NCBI RefSeq assembly: GCF_000384335.2
Contig: NZ_KQ031382.1
Location: 620,001-684,000, forward strand
Length of the DNA: 64,000 bases
Reading direction: 5' to 3'
From: Hyphomicrobium sp. 99
GTDB taxonomy: Bacteria > Pseudomonadota > Alphaproteobacteria > Rhizobiales > Hyphomicrobiaceae
The translations under genes were made by a program, and so were the position numbers. The notes below the pieces were generated by a model that saw nothing but the letters and a program-made list of their open reading frames with translations, did no database searches and had not been told where the DNA came from. This document shows, one piece after another, positions 59,658-64,000 of the stretch (position 1 is its first letter; every line of letters starts with the position of its first letter).

Positions 59658-60262
59658 TGAACCACCCTCCTACTCATGAGCCGTTTCACATTCGGCGACG
59701 GCCACTCGAGCGAATGCCACGTCTGCCGTCTTCGGCCCGGCGGTAGCGGATACGAATTCCGGAATTCTCCGAAACTCGGATTGCTCCAACTTTGACGCTA
59801 TGGCGGATACCGCCGGACCGGTACGGTCGAACGGGCTGCGATTTTGCTGATCCTGTTGGGTCGTCTTATTCCGACCTAGGAGCAGGCACGTTTGGACCTA
59901 AGTCGAAGCCGTTCCGGGGGCCGTGAAGCATTAAGAATAAGTGACGGCGATTTGCTGCGACCTTCGAGCTGGCGCCCGCACGCTGTCGATTTTGCTTCCG
60001 TACAACATGCTTGCTCGGAGAAATATTCGTCCGCCTACGACGCTCATGACGCAAAGCCTTCGTCACGGCGTTAGCCCCCGAAACGCTTGACTGGAAATTT
60101 CAGACGTTAGTCCCGAACGCTGCGACCTCTGGATTAACTCCATACGCCTGCCGGCCGATGCTGAGGGCGACGTCGCTAGATACCAATGGTCTGGAAGCGT
60201 GGAGTCCGGACATAACGGCATTGGCGGGGACCGCTGCCTGTCCCAGGTATTTCGGAATTATC
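59658..60262. other. Intergenic region between the T2SS island and the regulator
   Basis: About 600 bp with no supported gene; a longer plus-strand frame leading into the regulator gene is rejected as start. Two minus-strand short frames lack motifs. The GC-rich sequence shows no clear hairpin terminator. Confidence 0.4.
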
Positions 60263-60922
60263 ATGCGGACGCTTGTCGTCGAAGATGATGCATTCATAGC
60301 CGCAACGATGGAGGCCAGCCTCGCGGCCGCCGGCTTTATCGTGGACGTCTGCCGGCAAGGCGACGAAGCATGGTTCTTAGGATCGACTGAAGATTTCGAC
60401 CTGATTTTCCTCGATCTGGGACTTCCTCAACTTGATGGCCTCACCATTTTGCGCCGTTGGCGAACACAAGGCCGCAACATGGCCGTTATCGCCGTAACGG
60501 CGACAGCAGGTTGGTCGACCCGCGTCGAGACCATCAACCTAGGTGCGGACGACTTTCTGACGAAGCCATTTCAAATGGAGGAATTGATTGCGCGCGCCCG
60601 CGCGGTCTTACGCCGGAAGCACGGCTATTCAGCGCCCTATCTCACTGCTGGCAATGTCGTGCTCGATACCAGCACGATGCGGGTCGCCGTCGATGGCCGC
60701 TTGGTTCACCTGTCATCGTTGGAATACCGGCTTCTCAGCTATCTGATGCATCACAAGGGGCGCGTAGTGCCTGGAACGGAGCTGGGGAATCATCTCTATC
60801 GAAACGACGAATTGCATGAAGCCAACGCCATAGAAGCTGTCGTCCTGCGATTGAGAAAGAAGTTAGGCGTGAAAATTATCGAGACGCGACGAGGGTTGGG
60901 TTATTGCGCGCGCGACAAGTGA
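60263..60922 (+). CDS. Orphan OmpR/PhoP-family response regulator
   Basis: A 219-residue regulator: receiver with EDD, LIFLDLGLPQLDG (phospho-acceptor Asp) and LTKPF, then a winged helix (SSLEYRLLSYLMHHKGRVVPGTELGNHL, IEAVVLRLRKKL, ETRRGLGY). It is paralogous to the two PhoP-like regulators in this window but no kinase gene is adjacent. It may be served by one of the two PhoQ-like kinases. The ATG at 60263 starts the receiver; the upstream extension is not conserved. Confidence 0.88.
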   Translation: MRTLVVEDDAFIAATMEASLAAAGFIVDVCRQGDEAWFLGSTEDFDLIFLDLGLPQLDGLTILRRWRTQGRNMAVIAVTATAGWSTRVETINLGADDFLTKPFQMEELIARARAVLRRKHGYSAPYLTAGNVVLDTSTMRVAVDGRLVHLSSLEYRLLSYLMHHKGRVVPGTELGNHLYRNDELHEANAIEAVVLRLRKKLGVKIIETRRGLGYCARDK

Positions 60923-61145
60923 CGAGCGCCGAGCCATTTCCAACGCGATTAGCCGGCCAGCCAATATGTGGAACGCTCGTCCCATAAAGTTCTACAGTGC
61001 CGTCTCATCTCGGATTAACGACGGCATCGACCTTACGAAACTGTATGTCAAAACGGGCAATCCGTTCATCTATGTGACAGGCAAAGCACCTTATGACCGG
61101 TGCTCCACGTCGATGAGACGCTTTAGAAAACTTAGGAGCCCAAAA

Positions 61146-61406
61146 ATGAAGACCGCTATGACAGTGGCTATTGCCGCAGTTGCAATGATGCTTGGTGCAG
61201 GCGTTGCGAGCGCAGCCGAAAAACCGGTGAAGCATGTGCAACACCACCATCATCATCAGGCCCATGCGACGCATAAGTCTGCGAAGCACTACGCCGCGAA
61301 GCCGGCCCACAAGCACGTCGCTTCGAAGCATGCCAAGAAGCACTATGCGTCGAAGCATACCCACAAGCATCTTGTCTCAAAGCGTCCGGCGAAGCCTGCC
61401 GCTTAA
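61146..61406 (+). CDS. Exported His/Lys-rich small protein
   Basis: An 86-residue protein with a signal peptide (MKTAMTVAIAAVAMMLGAGVASA) and a mature part made of HHHHH, KHYAAKPAHKHVASKHAKKHYASKHTHKH repeats. It has about 18 His and many Lys, suggesting metal or acid buffering in the periplasm. Such proteins are frequent in the order and have no defined role. Confidence 0.72.
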   Translation: MKTAMTVAIAAVAMMLGAGVASAAEKPVKHVQHHHHHQAHATHKSAKHYAAKPAHKHVASKHAKKHYASKHTHKHLVSKRPAKPAA

Positions 61407-61454
61407 AGATCATGAGGTGAGTGGCGCGTGCTGCTCACCTCCAACTTCTATCGA

Positions 61455-61760
61455 TCAGCAACCGGCACGCTGCATGCAGAGCCCGTATCGGCGCCCGTCC
61501 GTACCCCACTGGTCAAAGCAGGCGTGCCGCGCTTCGCGACAGCGATTGGCATCGGGATTAGGGGCAGGGGGATTGTTATATCCCATAGCTTCCCACGGTA
61601 CGTCGACGATGACGCCGGTATTGGGACCCCATCCGCCGCCACGCCCGTGAGTCAGGTGAACGATCGAAATGTTTTTCGGTTGGATTATCCCAGCAGGAGC
61701 GGCCGCCACGCCGCCTGCGATTATTCCGCAAGCCGCAACGGCGATTGCAATCGTCTTCAC
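61455..61760 (-). CDS. Exported 101-residue protein with paired cysteines
   Basis: A protein with signal peptide (KTIAIAVAACGIIAGGVAAA) and a mature part holding GRGGGWGPNTGVIVDVPWEAMGYNNPPAPNPDANRCREARHACFDQWGTDGRRYGLCMQRAGC, four cysteines near the end. It starts with GTG after GGAGAGAGA. The CxxxxxxC...CxxxxxC pattern suggests two disulfides. Unknown function. Confidence 0.6.
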   Translation of the reverse strand: MKTIAIAVAACGIIAGGVAAAPAGIIQPKNISIVHLTHGRGGGWGPNTGVIVDVPWEAMGYNNPPAPNPDANRCREARHACFDQWGTDGRRYGLCMQRAGC

Positions 61761-61931
61761 TGTCTCTCTCCGAATTGTTGGGAATGTCGGCCAGCATCAT
61801 CGGCCAGAATGAGCGCCGCTTATTATTAATCCCTGTCCGGAGCAGAGTATTTTCGCGCACGGTTTCGCAGACTCGAATGAGCGTTCCAAAAGGAAACGAA
61901 TTCGCGCTTATTCGGGCACCGACTGCCCGCG

Positions 61932-62189
61932 CTAGTCTCGCGCGCTTTGAAGAATGGCGTCGCTCAGCATTTGAGATAGACCGATCAGTTCGTGCAGGCC
62001 CGTCTTGTCATCCTGCAAAATCCCCAGAGTAACGTTCTGGCCGTCGGCATCGACGCTTGCGTAGCAGATCGCTTTCAACTCGCCGCATTCGGCCCGCGCC
62101 AGAAGCTCTTTCAATCCAGCGATAATCCGCTGCTTTTCTTCCAACTCTTTCTTTGCGCGCTCACCACTCAGAAGAACCAGCTTTCCCAT
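61932..62189 (-). CDS. Small soluble protein of unknown function
   Basis: An 85-residue protein: a helix (SGERAKKELEEKQRIIAGLKELLARAECGELKAICYASV) followed by strand and helix (VTLGILQDDKTGLHELIGLSQMLSDAILQ). GAAGG precedes the ATG by about eight bases, which supports it. No family is recognised. Confidence 0.5.
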   Translation of the reverse strand: MGKLVLLSGERAKKELEEKQRIIAGLKELLARAECGELKAICYASVDADGQNVTLGILQDDKTGLHELIGLSQMLSDAILQSARD

Positions 62190-62612
62190 CGGCTCACCTT
62201 CCGCATCAGCAACAGAAGTTCAGACGTAGGCCATGCTGGCACGCATCGGGCGTGCCCGTCTTCGTTCCGCGCGAGGTTTCGCCCGATTTTAGAAGCGCCA
62301 GACGCTGGTTGCTAAGGCAAGTGTTACACGGCGGACTCGCATGCTCATTCGCTCTGGCCAGCGCATCGCTGTATCGCCCTGCTGGTGGGAGGGTGACAAT
62401 TGCGATGCATGTTTGCGCTGGAGGCGTTTGCACCCTCAACGCTCTGCCCAACGGCCGCCATGTCCGCCGCGCAGATTATCGGCGCGATTCGTCTTAAATC
62501 GATGTTTCGGCTGTCACATTGGTCCATGTTTCCGAGGATGCATGAGGGACAGGCGTCCAGAGACGTTGCCAGAACGTGCATCTCGCACTATCCATCGGGA
62601 AACGGAGGGAAA
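62190..62612. other. Intergenic space, no gene supported
   Basis: Overlapping short frames on both strands have no leader or motif. The last 100 bp probably carry the promoter of the following exported protein. Confidence 0.35.
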
Positions 62613-62873
62613 ATGAAAAAGAGTCTTATGCTTATCGCGGCCGTGACGCTCTTTGCCTCGCCCGTCTATGCGCAAACGCGCCTTCGTTCGCCGACGATGG
62701 GAGAGCCCACCGCGCCGCTGATCAGAACCCCTTCGTCGAGCCTTCCTGGGGCGGGCATCACTGGCTCTATTCCATCGCCAACGACCTCGACCTATCCGAA
62801 GCCGATCAAGCAGAACTACGACCCGCTGTTCAATGACCCGACGCAGCGCAACCCGAACCTCCGCAACCGCTAG
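62613..62873 (+). CDS. Exported Pro/Ser-rich small protein
   Basis: An 86-residue protein starting with ATG after GGAGGG. Signal peptide MKKSLMLIAAVTLFASPVYA, then a disordered Pro/Ser/Thr-rich mature part (PSSSLPGAGITGSIPSPTTSTYPKPI) ending NPNLRNR. No domain recognised. Confidence 0.65.
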   Translation: MKKSLMLIAAVTLFASPVYAQTRLRSPTMGEPTAPLIRTPSSSLPGAGITGSIPSPTTSTYPKPIKQNYDPLFNDPTQRNPNLRNR

Positions 62874-63202
62874 TTCGACGTTTCAAAGCCATAAGCGCCT
62901 CCGTCGGAATTTCTACGTCCGAGCGTGTTACCCTACGGGCGATTTTCCATCGCTGATCGTTGTGACGGCACGCATGCCTCGGCTCGTGCATGCGGAAAAT
63001 TCCCGCCAACAAATTCGTCTGATGATTTCTCGGCATTATGTCGATTGCTCGAAAATGCGAGCAGGTAGCTATGACGGATCTCGTCCTTCCATCCGCGATC
63101 ATTTCTTAACTTCGAACGCGGGCAGCCACCGCGCCGCATGTAGCTCGGGAACGATTCGAGTACCGTGACGTTAAGCTTCCCGAGCACGGGAAGGACGTAC
63201 GC
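62874..63202. other. Intergenic space before the glycosyltransferase
   Basis: About 330 bp without a supported gene. It presumably holds the promoter of the glycosyltransferase. Confidence 0.35.
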
Positions 63203-64000
63203 ATGAAGATTGCACAGGTTGCGCCCTTGATTGAGAGCGTTCCGCCCAAACTTTACGGGGGAACAGAGCGAGTCGTTTCTTACGTAACCGAAGAACTAGT
63301 TAGCCAAGGCCACGACGTAACGCTCTTTGCGAGCGGGGACTCCATAACGTCGGCGAAATTGATTCCGTGCTGCGAGCAATCGCTACGATCCAATCCCGCG
63401 GTACGCGACCCGATTCCATACTACATGATGATGGTGGACCAGATCCGCCGCATGGCATCGACCTTCGACGTCATCCATTTTCACATCGATCAGTTTCAGT
63501 TTCCGGTCTTTCGGACAATCGCCCATAAGACGTTGACGACGCTTCATGGCCGTCAGGACCTTCCCGATCTCCAGCTTCTCTATCGCGCGTTCCCCGAGAT
63601 GAACCTCGTGTCGATTTCGGATTCGCAGCGCGAGCCCATCCCCCATGCCAAATTCGCGGGAACGGTCTATCACGGACTGCCGCAAGATTTGCACCGGCCG
63701 ACGTTCAATCCGCGCGGCGGATATCTCGCGTTCCTGGGTCGCATATCGCCTGAAAAGCGGCTCGACCGGGCCATCGAAATCGCACGAGCTGCGGGCTTCC
63801 CACTGAGGATCGCGGCCAAGGTCGATGCCGTCGATGTCGAATATTTCGAAGCAAAAATTAAACCTCTGCTTCATGGCGATGACGTTCATTTCGTCGGCGA
63901 AATCAACGATCGCGAGAAAACGAAATTTCTTGGAGAGGCGTCCGCCCTGCTTTTCCCGATCGACTGGCCGGAACCTTTCGGAATGGTGATGATTGAGGCA
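63203..64000 (+). CDS. GT4-family glycosyltransferase, cut by window end
   Basis: The start is ATG after AAGGA. The 266 residues present show a GT-B fold: MKIAQVAPLIESVPPKLYGGTERVV with the N-terminal Gly-rich loop, LVSQGHDVTLFASGDS, DVIHFHID, TLHGRQD, then the second domain from YLAFLGRISPEKRLDRAIEIA to LLFPIDWPEPFGMVMIEA, where the EPFGMVMIEA block carries the catalytic E-x7-E. Family 4 enzymes transfer sugars from nucleotide donors to sugars, lipids or trehalose-type acceptors. The gene continues past the window, so the acceptor cannot be told. Confidence 0.9.
   Translation, partial: MKIAQVAPLIESVPPKLYGGTERVVSYVTEELVSQGHDVTLFASGDSITSAKLIPCCEQSLRSNPAVRDPIPYYMMMVDQIRRMASTFDVIHFHIDQFQFPVFRTIAHKTLTTLHGRQDLPDLQLLYRAFPEMNLVSISDSQREPIPHAKFAGTVYHGLPQDLHRPTFNPRGGYLAFLGRISPEKRLDRAIEIARAAGFPLRIAAKVDAVDVEYFEAKIKPLLHGDDVHFVGEINDREKTKFLGEASALLFPIDWPEPFGMVMIEA

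Noticed and set aside
63135..63170. tRNA-like stretch with GGAACGATTCGAGTACC
   Set aside because: Only a T-arm-like string is present; acceptor, D and anticodon arms cannot be folded around it.

Overview
The window looks like part of an alphaproteobacterial chromosome, probably order Hyphomicrobiales and possibly Hyphomicrobium-like. This is inferred from gene content (BigR-type sulfide operon, HdeA-like proteins, NiCoT permease, PhoP-like two-component pairs, high GC) and not from a marker gene. No rRNA, tRNA or CRISPR array was seen.

1-5.6 kb is a mobile or foreign segment. It has a tyrosine recombinase with a Cys-rich N-terminus, a protein resembling the C-terminal helical domain of RarA/MgsA, an HNH-like protein and two small paralogous genes. 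Four copies of an 18-20 bp near-palindrome (core GTGCAATTAATT) lie in and around these genes. 5.6-9.9 kb is a patchwork holding an NTF2-like protein, a truncated hydrolase, a NiCoT nickel/cobalt permease, a chimeric cytochrome c and a P-type ATPase remnant.

9.9-16.7 kb is a metal and envelope-stress block. On the minus strand are two PepSY proteins, a cytochrome b561, a VIT/CCC1 transporter and a P1B-5-type ATPase with a C-terminal hemerythrin domain. A divergent PepSY-response regulator-histidine kinase operon faces them. Matching 11-bp-period repeats lie about 95 bp upstream of both minus-strand PepSY genes. 16.8-22.2 kb is a sulfide detoxification locus: ETHE1-like dioxygenase, split YeeE/YedE permease, phosphatase-like/SQR fusion and TauE exporter, divergent from a peroxiredoxin and an ArsR/BigR-like regulator, with a palindrome between the two arms.

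22.5-30.2 kb carries a CptA-like lipid A phosphoethanolamine transferase, an orphan formate dehydrogenase delta-like subunit, a GT-C-like membrane protein, small stress-type proteins and a tandem HdeA protein. 30.4-37.7 kb has a large diheme peroxidase-family protein and four regulatory genes.

38-59.7 kb is the most striking part. It is a nearly complete type II secretion system (gspE F H I J / G O / L M C / D K) with a second set of minor pseudopilins (H', I', J', K'), a free-standing secretin-N0-like protein, a multicopper oxidase beside a SCO1-cytochrome c fusion, and a large exported protein of unknown function. My reading is a T2SS dedicated to exporting redox enzymes, possibly with alternative tip complexes. 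The right edge has an orphan response regulator, small exported proteins and a truncated GT4 glycosyltransferase.
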